The notes under the pieces are model-generated. The model saw only the letters and a list, made by a program, of their open reading frames with translations. It was not told where the DNA came from and did not search any database. Below, in pieces: positions 6,902-17,058 of a stretch of DNA of 64,000 bases. The DNA lies in assembly GCF_014131735.1 (NCBI RefSeq), contig NZ_CP039121.1, positions 2,728,001 through 2,792,000 of the forward strand, read 5' to 3'. The position numbers were made by a program, and so were the translations under genes. The number at the start of each line of letters is the position of its first letter. The stretch's first letter is position 1. The stretch comes from Lactiplantibacillus plantarum. GTDB lineage: Bacteria > Bacillota > Bacilli > Lactobacillales > Lactobacillaceae.

Positions 6902-9072
6902 TATGCTTCAGCCGGTGCAATCATCGTCAAAGCGATGCGCTGCCGCTGTTCATCAACTTCTTCGACCCACACCGTTACGATGTCGCCAACTGCCACCGCC
7001 TGACGCGGATCTTTCAAGAACTTATCCGTTAGTTTGGAGACATGTACGAGGCCATCTTGCTTGACACCAATATCCACAAACGCCCCAAAGTCGACCACGT
7101 TGCGTACGGTTCCTTGCAACTGCATCCCTGGTTTTAGATCACTCATCTTTAAAACGTCTTGCCGGAGTAACGGTGCGGGCATCGTATCACGAACATCACG
7201 CCCGGGCTTTTGCAAACTACTAATAATATCCTTTAAGGTCAGTTCACCGACACCGGTGCTGGTCGCAAGTTGCGCTAAATCTAATTGATTCAACTGTTGG
7301 GCTTTAGTCGTCCCAACGTCCGTCGTCTTCAATCCAGCCGCTGCCAATAACGCTTTGGCTGCGGGATAACTTTCTGGATGAATATCCGTGTTATCAAAAA
7401 CATTCTTGCCGTCAATGATTCGCAGGAAGCCGACCGCTTGTTCATAAGCTTTCGGTCCCAACCGCGGCACTTTTTTCAATTGTGGTCGGCTCGTGAATTC
7501 GCCATTTTCATCCCGATAAGTAATCACATTTTGGGCAATCGTGCTGGATAGCCCCGAAATATGCGTCAATAGCTCCGAACTAGCGGTATTCAAATTGACC
7601 CCAACTTGGTTAACCGCGGTCTCAATCACCGTATCTAGCTGCGTTGTCAATTCCTTCTGGGGCACATCGTGTTGGTATTGCCCCACTCCCACTGACTTCG
7701 GATCGATTTTGATCAATTCTGCCAGTGGGTCTTGTAGTCGCCGGCCGATACTGATCGCACTACGTTGTTCAACGTGTAGCTCAGGAAATTCAGCACGCGC
7801 CTTAGCACTAGCAGAGTACACGGAAGCCCCGGCTTCGTTAACGATGACATAATAAACCGGTCGGGTCATAGTCTTCAATACCTGTGCCACAAACTCCTCG
7901 GATTCGCGGGAAGCCGTCCCGTTACCAATCGCAATCATTTCAACATGATACTTCTCTAAAAAGGCTTTAAACTCACCCGCAGCAGCTTCCCGTTTGGCAG
8001 TTGGGGCTGGTTTGTGTGGATAAATCACAAGCTTATCTAAGAACTTACCATTCGCATCCATCACGGCTAATTTACACCCCGTCCGGTAAGCGGGGTCGAA
8101 CCCTAATACCACGCGACCTTTTAATGGTGCCTGCATTAATAAGTGGTACAAATTATCGCCAAAGACTTTGATGGCCTGTTCATTGGCAGCCGCACTCAAT
8201 TCGTTGCGAAGTTCACGTTCGATGGCCGGGCCAATAAAGCGTTTGTAGGCATCCTGATAAGCAGCTTCTACTAGTTCAATCGCTGGGCCGTGGTGCTGAC
8301 CAATAAAACGAAAATGACAATACCGGTCAATTCCAGCACGATCAACATCAATGCTGACTTTCAATACTTTTTCGGCTTCCCCACGGTTGATAGCCAGTAC
8401 CCGGTACGGTACCATCTGCTTGATGGGACTATTAAAATCATAATACTGTTGGTAAACACCTTGTTCATCGGCTGCTTTACCCTTGGGTTTCACTTTTGCG
8501 ACTAGTAAGCCCCGGTCACGCGTATAATTCCGGACCCAGTTTCGTAAACCGGCATTATCACCAAAGGCCTCAGCCAAGATTTCGTGAGCTCCAGCTAACG
8601 CGGTATTCGCGTCTGTGATGTCCTGCGCTTCGTTCACAAACTGCGCCGCGTGTTCCTGAATACCACTTGCCGGAAAACGTAATAACCAAGCTGCTAACGG
8701 CTCCAGTCCAGCATCTTTCGCAATCGTTGCCTTCGTACGTCGCTTCTGTTTGTACGGTAAGTACAAATCTTCGACATCTTGCAACTTGTCAGCTTTTTCA
8801 ATGGCTTGCTTTAAAGCCGGCGTCAAGTGATCTTGTTCAGCGATCAACTTCATCACATCTGCCTTACGACTCTCTAGACTCGCAAGCCGATCATAGTTAT
8901 CTTTAATTTCGCGAATTTCAACTTCATCTAAGTTACCGGTACGTTCCTTTCGATACCGTGCGATAAACGGAACGGTGTTGCCTTCGTCCATGAGTCCGAG
9001 AACCGCTTTGATCTGTTGCGGTTTAAACTTCGTCAGCGTTTGATTAACTAACGTTAAAATCTGATTATCCAT
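6901..9072 (-). CDS. tex: Tex-like RNA-binding transcription accessory protein
   Basis: Tex is a cytoplasmic nucleic-acid-binding protein related to eukaryotic Spt6, of 723 residues from this start. The order is an N-terminal helical region (MDNQILTLVNQ), an RNase H-like YqgF core near 320-450 (VVLGFDPAYRTGCKLAVMD), helix-hairpin-helix repeats near 490-560 (LNTASSELLTHISG), and a C-terminal S1 domain near 640-715 (GMQLQGTVRNVVDFGAFVDIG). I chose the ATG at 9072 because GGGTG lies 5 bp upstream; the longer frame would begin at a TTG inside that site. It is coupled to the sprT-like gene by a 1-bp overlap. Confidence 0.94.
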   Translation of the reverse strand: MDNQILTLVNQTLTKFKPQQIKAVLGLMDEGNTVPFIARYRKERTGNLDEVEIREIKDNYDRLASLESRKADVMKLIAEQDHLTPALKQAIEKADKLQDVEDLYLPYKQKRRTKATIAKDAGLEPLAAWLLRFPASGIQEHAAQFVNEAQDITDANTALAGAHEILAEAFGDNAGLRNWVRNYTRDRGLLVAKVKPKGKAADEQGVYQQYYDFNSPIKQMVPYRVLAINRGEAEKVLKVSIDVDRAGIDRYCHFRFIGQHHGPAIELVEAAYQDAYKRFIGPAIERELRNELSAAANEQAIKVFGDNLYHLLMQAPLKGRVVLGFDPAYRTGCKLAVMDANGKFLDKLVIYPHKPAPTAKREAAAGEFKAFLEKYHVEMIAIGNGTASRESEEFVAQVLKTMTRPVYYVIVNEAGASVYSASAKARAEFPELHVEQRSAISIGRRLQDPLAELIKIDPKSVGVGQYQHDVPQKELTTQLDTVIETAVNQVGVNLNTASSELLTHISGLSSTIAQNVITYRDENGEFTSRPQLKKVPRLGPKAYEQAVGFLRIIDGKNVFDNTDIHPESYPAAKALLAAAGLKTTDVGTTKAQQLNQLDLAQLATSTGVGELTLKDIISSLQKPGRDVRDTMPAPLLRQDVLKMSDLKPGMQLQGTVRNVVDFGAFVDIGVKQDGLVHVSKLTDKFLKDPRQAVAVGDIVTVWVEEVDEQRQRIALTMIAPAEA

Positions 9073-9287
9073 TATTTCACCCAATCTTTTAATCTCATTA
9101 CATTATATTATACGCGTTTTACCCAAGTTTCCGCGCCGAATGACCATCTGAAAATTGTCGTTGACTGTCACTACCAATCGAAGCCATTACCGATACTGTT
9201 CACACATTGGTTGTGAGCTGGAAAAAAACAGCCCATTAGGCTAAACGAGCACGGCGCGGCCGCACAGTTGGCTGCCCCGCAACCAAC

Positions 9288-9332
9288 AATAAAACGCTCG
9301 GCAACGCATAAACGTTACCGAGCGTTTTATTA
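9288..9332. terminator. Rho-independent terminator
   Basis: A perfect inverted repeat has arms AATAAAACGCTCGG and CCGAGCGTTTTATT around a 17-nt loop. The A and T tracts let it work in either direction. Its natural user is the minus-strand gene ending at 9366. The rest of the 293-bp gap holds only the tex promoter area. Confidence 0.85.
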
Positions 9333-9365
9333 GTGTGCTAAATCCAATCACCCAGATTAGCGCTC

Positions 9366-9800
9366 CTACATGACTGTATTCATGATCCGTTGCACGTTAT
9401 TTGAAACGCGGCCCATTTCAGTCTCTTGATCCGTTTCAGCCTGATTAAAAGCAGCCACATCAATCGTTTGATCGTCGATGTTCATGCTAGCCGTCATGGC
9501 CGCACACGCATTCGTGTAGGCTTCGTATGCTGCTAACAAATTACGGTGCCGCCCCATTAACCGTGCGGGTACCGCAACTTTTTTCAACTGTGCCAAATTT
9601 TGTTGATACTGTTCAGTACCATCGCTAAATTCCATCTGAATATCATTGAATTCAGCTGGAACCATTTTGGCAACTGCGTCATTATCAATGGCCTGACGTA
9701 GTTTTTCAAAAGATGGGTTTAATTCTTCCCCCATTTTTTCAGTACTTTCGATAACTTTAGACAGTACTGGCATATACGTTTGAATCGTTGCTTTTTTCAT
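9366..9800 (-). CDS. Hypothetical protein, soluble and helical
   Basis: I do not recognise this 144-residue protein. It has no signal peptide or membrane segment and looks fully helical, with heptad-like stretches (VLSKVIESTEKMGEEL; YQQNLAQLKKVAVPARLMGRHRNLLAAYEAY). It is rich in Met, Asn and Gln, and acidic. I chose ATG at 9800 because an AAAGAG site lies 7 bp upstream; the longer frame begins with TTG at 9806. It is the last gene of the minus-strand stretch after the P-type ATPase (gap 54 bp) and could be co-transcribed with it. A distant relation to YlbF-like or bundle proteins is possible but not shown. Confidence 0.75.
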   Translation of the reverse strand: MKKATIQTYMPVLSKVIESTEKMGEELNPSFEKLRQAIDNDAVAKMVPAEFNDIQMEFSDGTEQYQQNLAQLKKVAVPARLMGRHRNLLAAYEAYTNACAAMTASMNIDDQTIDVAAFNQAETDQETEMGRVSNNVQRIMNTVM

Positions 9801-9854
9801 GTACAAACTCTTTTCTTTAAATTAGTTAGCCTTATTTTACCCCTAATGGATGGG

Positions 9855-12509
9855 TTATGCGCGCCGCATGTGTCGACGTTGGAAGAACTTAACAATTTCA
9901 ACAATCACGACCATCGATAAGGAAGCTAAGGCCACGATTCCCCATTGGTAAGCATCCAAGTGACTCACGTGGAATAACCCATTCAGACCGGGAACGACGA
10001 TTGTCATCGCCAGCATCACAAATGCAATTAGAATCGCCCAATTAAAGAACTTGTTTCGGAACAAGCCGACCGTAAACAACGATTCATGAATGGATTTAGA
10101 ATTAAACGCGTGGAACAACTGAATCAAGCCAAGGGTCGCGAAAGCCATCGTTAACGCATCAGCATGAGCTAATGAGGCCGTTGCGTGAACCGGATACGTC
10201 AAAGCTAACCAGTACACGAGCAACGTAATGCCACCTTCCAGTAGCCCTTGATAAATAATACTGCTGAAGACCCCACCTGAGAAGAAATTAGAATTTCTCC
10301 CGCGCGGTTTATGCTGCATAATGTTCTTTTCAGTTGGTTCAACGCCTAAGGCAATTGCTGGCAAGGTATCGGTCACTAAATTAATCCATAAGATATGCAC
10401 TGGTGCCAAGATTTGCCAGCCCAACATCGTCATCACGAACAAGGTTAAGACTTCCCCTAAGTTCGCTGACAAAAGGTACTGAATCGCCTTTTGAATATTG
10501 GCGAACACTTTTCGGCCTTCCTCGACAGCAACCACGATCGTGGCGAAGTTATCATCAGCCAAGACCATGTCACTAGCCCCCTTGGAAACTTCCGTCCCAG
10601 TGATTCCCATACCAATACCGATATCAGCAGCCTTCAAGGCGGGCGCATCGTTGACCCCATCACCAGTCATAGCAACAACTTTGCCTCGTTTTTGCCATGC
10701 GTTCACGATTCGAACTTTGTGTTCAGGCGCCACCCGGGCATACACCGAGTAATCGCCGACCTTTTTGCCGAATTCCGCATCACTCATTGCATCTAACTCG
10801 GCACCAGTAATCACAGCGTCATCTTCGCCAGCGTTAATGATACCAAGACGGACGGCAATTGCTTCGGCGGTATCACGGTGGTCACCCGTGATCATCAACG
10901 GCCGAATTCCAGCTGATTTAGCTTCTGCAACGGCTTGTTCAACTTCTGGCCGTTCTGGATCAATCATGCCGACCATCCCGGCAAAGACCAGGTCATTTTC
11001 TAACGTCTCCGTATTAACAGTCGTTGGAACCGTGGTGATCACTTTATAAGCAAATGCTAAGACCCGTAAGGCTTGCGTTGCCAATTCATGATTAACAGTT
11101 AGAATCTGGTCACGGCTTGTCTTGGTTAACGGCTGAACGTCACCGTTACTTTCAATCTGAGTGACCCGTTTAAGTAATTCATCAGGAGCCCCCTTGACGG
11201 CTACTAAGAAGCGACCATCTTCTAAGGGGTGCACCGTCGACATCAATTTACGTTCCGAATCAAAGGGGACTTCTGTCACTCGGGGACGGTCCGTCAACAA
11301 CTGATCGACTGGATAACCCTGATCCAAATTATATTGAATCAACGCTGTTTCCGTTGGGTCACCTGCTAACCCATCCGGCATGATCTTCGTATCATTACTT
11401 AAAATCATCACTTGCGCTAAATGGCTATCAAGCGGCAATTCAGTAGCGCGCGCGTCCACCAGTTCCTGGTTGACGACCAACTTTTCAACGGTCATTTTGT
11501 TTTGCGTCAACGTTCCGGTCTTATCAGAGGCAATAATATCGGTACTTCCCAACGTTTCAACTGCGGGTAATTTTCGTACTAACGCATGCCGTTTGGCCAT
11601 CCGCTGGGTTCCTAACGCTAACGTGATCGTAACGATTGCCGGCAACCCTTCTGGAATTGCGGCTACGGCTAACGAAATCGCCGTCAATAACATGTTGATC
11701 AAACTCTCTTGACCGCGCAACATTCCGATACCAAATACCACTGCGGCAATAACTAAGATTAAAATCGTCAGCGACTTACCTAACTGTGTCAAGTTCGCTT
11801 GCAGTGGTGTGGTCGTCTCATCGGCCGCTTCAATCATGCCGGCAATTCGACCTACTTCAGTCTGCATCCCAGTCGCCACCACAATCCCAGTGGCCCGACC
11901 ATACGTCACGTTACTATTCATGTACGCCATGTTTAACCGGTCCCCGATTGGTAATTCCCCATCGGCAATCATCTCCGCCTGCTTCTCAACTGGGACAGAT
12001 TCACCCGTCAGCGCCGATTCTTCAACCTTCAATGACGCACTCTCAATTAATCGTAAATCCGCGGGAACGATATCCCCGGCTTCTAGCGACACAACATCCC
12101 CAGGAACCAACGCGTCACTCTTGACCGTTTGCAGCTGACCATCCCGTAAAACAGTCGCGTCCGGCGCTGACATTTCCTTCAACGCGTTGATGGCCTCTTC
12201 CGCTTTCGATTCCTGGAAGACACCGAAAATCGCATTTAATACCACCACCAATAAGATGATAACGGCATCGACGGCTTCCCCAGTAAAGGCGGCAATCAAG
12301 GCGGCCACTAACAGGACGATAATCATGAAATCCTTGAACTGCGCAATAAATTTTTGCAACAAGGAAGTCGCTTTTTGCTGATTCAACGCATTCGGCCCAT
12401 ATTGTTCTAACCGTTGCGTCGCAGCACTTTGCTGTAAGCCGTGTTCATCAGTGCCTAGTTCCTCATAAACGGCGGATAACGCTTGTTGATACTTTGGTTT
12501 TGTACTCAT
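9855..12509 (-). CDS. SERCA/PMR1-type P-type ATPase, probable Mn2+/Ca2+ exporter
   Basis: This polytopic P2-type ATPase of 884 residues exports a divalent cation by ATP hydrolysis. Motifs in order are an N-terminal cation ATPase domain, actuator TGES (168-171), PEGLP in M4 (286-290), phosphorylation Asp329 in SDKTGTLT, hinge TGDGVNDAP (about 595), SANLGEV in M5, and NLVTDTLP in M6. The M4 Glu, M5 Asn/Glu and M6 Asn/Asp match the SERCA cation ligands, so homology alone says calcium. However, the leader carries a yybP-ykoY Mn2+ riboswitch, which argues that manganese is a physiological substrate. Start ATG at 12509 has AAGGAGC 5 bp upstream; the longer frame to 12530 lacks a site. Confidence 0.9.
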   Translation of the reverse strand: MSTKPKYQQALSAVYEELGTDEHGLQQSAATQRLEQYGPNALNQQKATSLLQKFIAQFKDFMIIVLLVAALIAAFTGEAVDAVIILLVVVLNAIFGVFQESKAEEAINALKEMSAPDATVLRDGQLQTVKSDALVPGDVVSLEAGDIVPADLRLIESASLKVEESALTGESVPVEKQAEMIADGELPIGDRLNMAYMNSNVTYGRATGIVVATGMQTEVGRIAGMIEAADETTTPLQANLTQLGKSLTILILVIAAVVFGIGMLRGQESLINMLLTAISLAVAAIPEGLPAIVTITLALGTQRMAKRHALVRKLPAVETLGSTDIIASDKTGTLTQNKMTVEKLVVNQELVDARATELPLDSHLAQVMILSNDTKIMPDGLAGDPTETALIQYNLDQGYPVDQLLTDRPRVTEVPFDSERKLMSTVHPLEDGRFLVAVKGAPDELLKRVTQIESNGDVQPLTKTSRDQILTVNHELATQALRVLAFAYKVITTVPTTVNTETLENDLVFAGMVGMIDPERPEVEQAVAEAKSAGIRPLMITGDHRDTAEAIAVRLGIINAGEDDAVITGAELDAMSDAEFGKKVGDYSVYARVAPEHKVRIVNAWQKRGKVVAMTGDGVNDAPALKAADIGIGMGITGTEVSKGASDMVLADDNFATIVVAVEEGRKVFANIQKAIQYLLSANLGEVLTLFVMTMLGWQILAPVHILWINLVTDTLPAIALGVEPTEKNIMQHKPRGRNSNFFSGGVFSSIIYQGLLEGGITLLVYWLALTYPVHATASLAHADALTMAFATLGLIQLFHAFNSKSIHESLFTVGLFRNKFFNWAILIAFVMLAMTIVVPGLNGLFHVSHLDAYQWGIVALASLSMVVIVEIVKFFQRRHMRRA

Positions 12510-12556
12510 CGTAAGCTCCTTTTCTGGCATCCGAGCCCCACTCCCTAACTGATTTC

Positions 12557-12697
12557 CAGATAGAAAATGAGACTCATGTATGCACGCAAAATTGTGTGAA
12601 CATACATAAGTCTCACTATTTAAGACAATACCGGATTGGCTTCTTGCTGACGATATTGCCGCAGAATATTTCTGCTAGTTACTCCCTTATGATTGTA
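12557..12697 (-). ncRNA. yybP-ykoY (Mn2+) riboswitch with terminator platform
   Basis: Read on the minus strand, the conserved family elements occur in order: P1 half CATAAG, then GGGAGTA (12686-12680), CGTCAGCA, CCGGTATTGTC, and GAGACTTATG (12614-12605), whose CTTATG closes P1. CAATA/TATTG forms the second arm. The same GAGACTTATGTATG also pairs with CATACATGAGTCTC (12582-12569), followed by TTTT, to make an intrinsic terminator. The closing strand of the aptamer is therefore the 5' strand of the terminator, so Mn2+ binding should block termination and turn the ATPase on. The family is known to sense Mn2+, and the mechanism here is inferred from the overlap. Confidence 0.85.
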
Positions 12698-12787
12698 TCG
12701 TAAGAATACCAGATTCCATGGGAGCTGTCTAGCAAAATAATCGCTTTGACTACCTCTGCATTCGCCACAGCACTTGGATATTCTCAC

Positions 12788-12801
12788 ATTAAGCGTTTAC
12801 A
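12788..12801 (-). promoter_or_regulatory. cre-like site
   Basis: TGTAAACGCTTAAT on the minus strand matches the catabolite-response consensus TGWAARCGYTWNCA except at the last two bases. It lies about 100 bp upstream of the riboswitch. CcpA binding is a guess. Confidence 0.3.
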
Positions 12802-12850
12802 TATTTTAAACCATTCTACCGCTTTTCCACCAATCCCACCAATATTACGG

Positions 12851-12875
12851 TAGTCACCATAAAATTATGTGACTA
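12851..12875. repeat. 25-bp near-perfect palindrome
   Basis: The arms TAGTCAC and GTGACTA enclose CATAAAATTAT, which is itself almost symmetric. It lies just outside the nadE terminator in the ATPase upstream region. It could be an operator or a second hairpin. Confidence 0.5.
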
Positions 12876-12878
12876 TGC

Positions 12879-12921
12879 AAAAAGGCGACCTGAAGCTGAA
12901 TAATCTTCAAGTCGCCTTTTT
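12879..12921. terminator. Rho-independent terminator after nadE
   Basis: The arms AAAAAGGCGACCTGAAG and CTTCAAGTCGCCTTTTT pair with one mismatch around a short loop, with T tracts on both strands. It lies 44 bp after the nadE stop. Confidence 0.88.
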
Positions 12922-12964
12922 AATTAGGTTAGCCGTAATCCTGATCGATTATCAGCTAACTAGC

Positions 12965-13792
12965 TTATTTCCAAAAATCATCAAACACAGTGATGGCCGC
13001 GTGGCGTTTGTGGGCAGTCTTTAAGTACCACGCCTCAATCTTTTCGGCCGCAGCATCGCTGACCGTCCGGCCTTCCAAGTAATCGTCGATGTCGTCGTAA
13101 CGAACACCTAACGCGACTTCATCAGGTAATGCTGGCCGATCTTCTTCCAAGTCAGCGGTCGGGACTTTGTCATACAAATGCTTGGGCGCATCTAAAGCGG
13201 CCAGCATTTGTTTACCTTGACGCTTGTTCAATCGCCATAGTGGCACAATATCCGCACCACCGTCACCGTACTTGGTATAAAAACCAGTAACAGCTTCGGC
13301 TGCATGGTCGGTTCCCACGACAGCACCGTGCATTTCACCGGCAATCCCATATTGCACGATCATGCGTTGGCGCGCTTTAATATTGCCCTTGTTGAAATCA
13401 TGAATCGTCAATTGGTTAGCTTCCAATGCAGTTACCATGGCATCCGTAGCCGGTTGAATATCCACCCGATCCGTCACGTCGGCTTGCATAAAATCAATCG
13501 CTGCCATCGCATCCGCTTCATCCGCTTGATTGCCATATGGTAACCGGACTGCGATGAATTGATAGCGATCATCACCCGTTTCCTGCCGCATTTCGGTAAT
13601 GGCCATCTCCGTCAATTTTCCAGCTAACGTGGAATCTTGACCGCCAGAGATGCCAAGCACATAGGTCTTCAAAAAGGTATTTTTAGTTAAATAAGCCTTC
13701 AAAAAATCAATACTTCGACGAATCTCAACTTCTGGATCAATCGTTGGTGCAACGTGTAACGCTTTAATAATCTCAGCTTGTAATGGCCGCAT
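12965..13792 (-). CDS. nadE: NH3-dependent NAD+ synthetase
   Basis: This enzyme amidates nicotinate adenine dinucleotide to NAD+ with ATP and ammonia, the last step of the pathway. It has 275 residues, the length of the ammonia-dependent form without a glutaminase domain. The PP-loop SGGQDST is near residues 49-55, and the family [23 protein letters not shown] stretch near 160-183 binds the substrate. The ATG (13792) overlaps the pncB stop by one base (TAATG), so both are translated as a coupled pair for Preiss-Handler salvage of nicotinate. A terminator closes the operon at 12879-12921. Confidence 0.97.
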   Translation of the reverse strand: MRPLQAEIIKALHVAPTIDPEVEIRRSIDFLKAYLTKNTFLKTYVLGISGGQDSTLAGKLTEMAITEMRQETGDDRYQFIAVRLPYGNQADEADAMAAIDFMQADVTDRVDIQPATDAMVTALEANQLTIHDFNKGNIKARQRMIVQYGIAGEMHGAVVGTDHAAEAVTGFYTKYGDGGADIVPLWRLNKRQGKQMLAALDAPKHLYDKVPTADLEEDRPALPDEVALGVRYDDIDDYLEGRTVSDAAAEKIEAWYLKTAHKRHAAITVFDDFWK

Positions 13793-15270
13793 TAGTAAGC
13801 TTCCTCCTCATCTTTATGGTTAACGTGGTCTCTGACCGTGTTAATAATATTCATTTTATGATCATAAAGTTTTTGTGACAAGTCGACCGGGTAATCCTGA
13901 GGGTTTAAATCCCGTTTGTATTCGTCCCAAAGTGCATCTAGACTTTCAAATGAATACTCCTTGATTTCATCTAACGTTGGTAAAGTATAAACTTGTTGAC
14001 CGCGGTCATAGATGGGAACCAATAGTGGTCGCGCATCAAAGTCACTGACCGTCTTATTAATATACGTATAGCTTGGATGGAACATGTAAATTGATTCTTC
14101 GTTGCGCGGATCTTCATCGTACAACGTCACATAGTCACCTTCCGACTTGCCATCCGCACGCTTCGTAATCCGCCAAACTTGTTTTTGACCAGGCGTTGAG
14201 ACCTTTTCCGCGTTATTTGAAAGTTTGATCGTATCAACCATCTGATGATGATCATTCTCGATCGAAACCATCTTGTATACGGCCCCTAACGCGGGTTGGT
14301 CAAAGGCCGTGATTAGCTTCGTCCCAACACCCCAGACACTAATTTTTGCACCTTGCATCTTCAAGTTTTGGATCGTTTTTTCGTCCAAATCATTTGACGC
14401 ATAAATCTTGGCATCCGGAAAACCAGCTTCGTCTAGCTGTTCACGCACGCGTTTTGATAAGTAAGCCATATCGCCACTATCGATACGAACCCCTTGGAAA
14501 TTGATTTTATCACCCATTTCCTTAGCCACTCGAATCGCACTCGGCACCCCGCTACGTAACGTATCATACGTATCCACTAGAAAGACACAGTCATGATGGG
14601 TCTCCGCATAGGCCTTGAAAGCTTGATAATCGTTTCGATAAGTCTGCACGAGCGCATGCGCATGGGTCCCGCTAATCGGAATACCAAAAATTTTGCCAGC
14701 CCGCACGTTACTCGTCGCGTCAAAGCCACCAATATAAGCCGCCCGGGTTCCCCAGATGGCCGCATCAAACTCCTGCGCCCGCCGAGTACCGAATTCTAGT
14801 AAGCCATCTTCACCGACAACCGATTTAATGCGCGCCGCTTTAGTCGCAATCAGCGTTTGATAATTGATAATATTGAGTAGTGCCGTTTCAATTAACTGAC
14901 AAGTGGCCAGTGGTCCTTCGACTTGTAACAACGGTTCATTATTAAAGACCAAGTCCCCTTCACGAACCGCACGAATCGTCGCATCAAATTTGAAATTCGC
15001 TAAATAATCTAGAAAACCGTCTGAGTAGCCACCCAGTTCACGTAAATACGCGATGTCAGTTGCCGTAAAATGTAAATGATTGATATAATTAACAACTCGT
15101 TCCAGACCCGCAAATACCGCGTACCCATTTTGGAACGGCATCTTACGAAAGAACACTTCAAACACCGCATGTTTGTTGTGAATACCTTGTTCCCAGTAGG
15201 TTTGGATCATATTAATTTGATAAGCATCCGTATGCAAGGTAAAACTATCATCCGGATAGATTTGCGTCAT
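13792..15270 (-). CDS. pncB: Nicotinate phosphoribosyltransferase
   Basis: This enzyme joins nicotinate and PRPP to nicotinate mononucleotide, the entry step of nicotinate salvage. It has 492 residues, usual for the Gram-positive form. Recognisable blocks are the N-terminal [30 protein letters not shown] region, [36 protein letters not shown], and [16 protein letters not shown]. It is the first gene of pncB-nadE, with a promoter at 15337-15365. Together with pnuC (19426) it gives the cell two routes to NAD precursors. Confidence 0.96.
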   Translation of the reverse strand: MTQIYPDDSFTLHTDAYQINMIQTYWEQGIHNKHAVFEVFFRKMPFQNGYAVFAGLERVVNYINHLHFTATDIAYLRELGGYSDGFLDYLANFKFDATIRAVREGDLVFNNEPLLQVEGPLATCQLIETALLNIINYQTLIATKAARIKSVVGEDGLLEFGTRRAQEFDAAIWGTRAAYIGGFDATSNVRAGKIFGIPISGTHAHALVQTYRNDYQAFKAYAETHHDCVFLVDTYDTLRSGVPSAIRVAKEMGDKINFQGVRIDSGDMAYLSKRVREQLDEAGFPDAKIYASNDLDEKTIQNLKMQGAKISVWGVGTKLITAFDQPALGAVYKMVSIENDHHQMVDTIKLSNNAEKVSTPGQKQVWRITKRADGKSEGDYVTLYDEDPRNEESIYMFHPSYTYINKTVSDFDARPLLVPIYDRGQQVYTLPTLDEIKEYSFESLDALWDEYKRDLNPQDYPVDLSQKLYDHKMNIINTVRDHVNHKDEEEAY

Positions 15271-15336
15271 GAGTATAATTCTCCATTTCGTAGGTAATAA
15301 CCGTGTTTACAGTAAGTTAAGCTTATTTTAGCATTT

Positions 15337-15365
15337 TTTATAAAAGAATGCGCTTAAGCATCCAA
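15337..15365 (-). promoter_or_regulatory. Sigma-A promoter of pncB-nadE
   Basis: On the minus strand, -35 TTGGAT, a 17-bp spacer and -10 TATAAA precede pncB. A TGTAAACA octamer (15311-15304) lies just downstream in the leader. The same octamer overlaps the pnuC promoter. Confidence 0.55.
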
Positions 15366-15426
15366 AAAGTTGCAGAATTCCTTGATTTACCTATACTTTA
15401 ATTATGATTAGAAAGTGAGGTCGCTT

Positions 15427-16164
15427 ATGTCAGTCCCTTTTGACACGGTTAACATCTTAAACGTGCCGTTTATCAAGACAACTAACGCTGGTTTTGTTCA
15501 GCAACTTCAAACCGATATTCTCGCGCATCACAATCGCTTTGTGGTGACCGCTAACCCCGAGATCTTAATGTACGCTCGTGAACACCCCGATTACCAACAG
15601 GTGTTAACACAAGCGGACTATATCACGCCAGACGGCATTGGCGTCATTCAGGGGGCCCAGATTCTTGGCACACCACTCCCCGAACGGATCACCGGCTATG
15701 ACACCCTTTTAACACTACTAGAATGGGGTAGCCAACAGCACCAACGGATCTTTTTGTTAGGTGCCAAGCCGGCCGTGTTAAAGCAAGTGACCACGATCGT
15801 TCAACGAGATTATCCCGGCATCGTTGTCGCGGGTGCCCGTGATGGCTATTATGACGACGAACAAACCATTGTCGACCAAATCGTGGCCGCGCAACCCGAT
15901 ATGGTCTTCGTAGCCACTGGTTTTCCTAAGCAGGAATTTTTCATCGCCGAACACCGCCAACGCCTCGATGCGCTCTGGATGGGTGTCGGGGGTAGCTTCG
16001 ACGTAATTGCAGGCGCGGTTAAGCGGGCGCCGTTATTTTGGCAAAAACACCACGTTGAATGGCTCTACCGTCTGATTCAAGAACCAAGTCGTTTCAAGCG
16101 GATGCTCGTGTTACCCCGCTACTTGCGGTTAGTTAAAAAAATAGCGCGCCAGCAAGCCCATTAA
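15427..16164 (+). CDS. tagA: N-acetylmannosaminyltransferase of the WecG/TagA/CpsF family
   Basis: TagA adds ManNAc to undecaprenyl-PP-GlcNAc at the inner membrane face, completing the linkage disaccharide that anchors wall teichoic acid. The protein has 245 residues. The catalytic Asp lies in the YITPDGIGVIQGAQ motif near residue 70, and the fold signature GAKPAVLKQV...YPGIVVAGARDGYY and FVATGFPKQEFFIAEHR is complete. Start ATG 15427 has GAGGT at good spacing; GTG at 15415 lies within that site. The gene is monocistronic between divergent pncB and a bidirectional terminator. A capsule or EPS role in the same family cannot be excluded. Confidence 0.9.
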   Translation: MSVPFDTVNILNVPFIKTTNAGFVQQLQTDILAHHNRFVVTANPEILMYAREHPDYQQVLTQADYITPDGIGVIQGAQILGTPLPERITGYDTLLTLLEWGSQQHQRIFLLGAKPAVLKQVTTIVQRDYPGIVVAGARDGYYDDEQTIVDQIVAAQPDMVFVATGFPKQEFFIAEHRQRLDALWMGVGGSFDVIAGAVKRAPLFWQKHHVEWLYRLIQEPSRFKRMLVLPRYLRLVKKIARQQAH

Positions 16165-16247
16165 CTGGCAATCATTACCAGTTATAAGCCACTGCGTTAC
16201 GATGACAATTGCTTTTGTGCGTGTACCCAGTCTTCAGTCATAAATCC

Positions 16248-16290
16248 AAAAATAGCTCACCTAGAATAACATCCTAGGTGAGCTATTTTT
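16248..16290. terminator. Bidirectional terminator between tagA and nagR
   Basis: The arms AAAAATAGCTCACCTAG and CTAGGTGAGCTATTTTT form a perfect 17-bp stem with T tracts on both strands, between convergent genes. Confidence 0.92.
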
Positions 16291-16333
16291 GGTATCACCA
16301 CTCTAATCAGGTGCCCAGCACCCGACTGACTGG

Positions 16334-17035
16334 TTATTTTTCAAGATAAAACTCAAACCGGTTACCAACGTACTGGGTCCGCACGTATTCAAACGGTTCG
16401 CCGGTTTGCAAATACGAAATCTGCCGTAACCGTAGCAACGCATCGCCACGCCGGACTGACAAGTATTCTGCGATACGCTCAGAAGCAGACATCGCCGAAA
16501 CCGTCTGTTGAGCCTTACCAGGCACTAAACTTGCCTTTTCTTCCAACGTCCGATACAACGAACTCGTAATTTCGTCCTTGGTGAACTGCTTGACGAGTCG
16601 TTCTGGAACTGTTGCGACCTCAAAACAAATTGGCACATCATCACCATAGCGAATTCGTTCCATCCGTAGAACTTGTTCGTTGGCGCCTAACGCCAACTTT
16701 TCGCTCTCAGATAGCGACGGGCTCGTCACGTGATATGAAATCGTCTTACTTGATGGGACCTTACCCTGGGCCAGCATTAGATCAGTAAAACTGGTGACAC
16801 CGGACATTTTTTCTTGGACCTTCTGATTCGCGACAAACGTGCCGGCACCGACTCGCCGCTCTAATATTCCTTCGTCAACCAATGTCTGGATTGCTTGTCG
16901 AAGGGTCATCCGACTAACATCGAACTGTGTAGCCAGCTCCCGTTCAGACGGAATCCGGTCACCAACGGCCCACCGACCTGCTTCAATCGCCTGCTTAATT
17001 TGGTTGTGGATTTGAATATAAATTGGCGAACTCAT
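16334..17035 (-). CDS. nagR: GntR/HutC-family regulator, probable NagR
   Basis: This 233-residue repressor has an N-terminal winged helix (IYIQIHNQIKQAI... SERELATQFDVSRMTLRQAI, residues about 5-70) and a C-terminal UTRA effector domain (about 90-230). It directly follows nagA (23 bp), which suggests control of amino-sugar use with GlcNAc-6-P or GlcN-6-P as effector, as in the NagR/YvoA group. A palindromic HutC-type operator sits in the nagA promoter, implying autoregulation of the pair. Start ATG 17035 has AAGGG 9 bp upstream. The ATG at 17044 is too close to that site. Confidence 0.88.
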   Translation of the reverse strand: MSSPIYIQIHNQIKQAIEAGRWAVGDRIPSERELATQFDVSRMTLRQAIQTLVDEGILERRVGAGTFVANQKVQEKMSGVTSFTDLMLAQGKVPSSKTISYHVTSPSLSESEKLALGANEQVLRMERIRYGDDVPICFEVATVPERLVKQFTKDEITSSLYRTLEEKASLVPGKAQQTVSAMSASERIAEYLSVRRGDALLRLRQISYLQTGEPFEYVRTQYVGNRFEFYLEK

Positions 17036-17058
17036 GGTACTCATCCCTTACTTCTAAT

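Noticed and set aside
7541..7852. Long antisense frames over tex, ftsH, mfd and the P-type ATPase
   Set aside because: They are mirror frames of GC-biased codons in real genes, with no ribosome site or recognisable domain.
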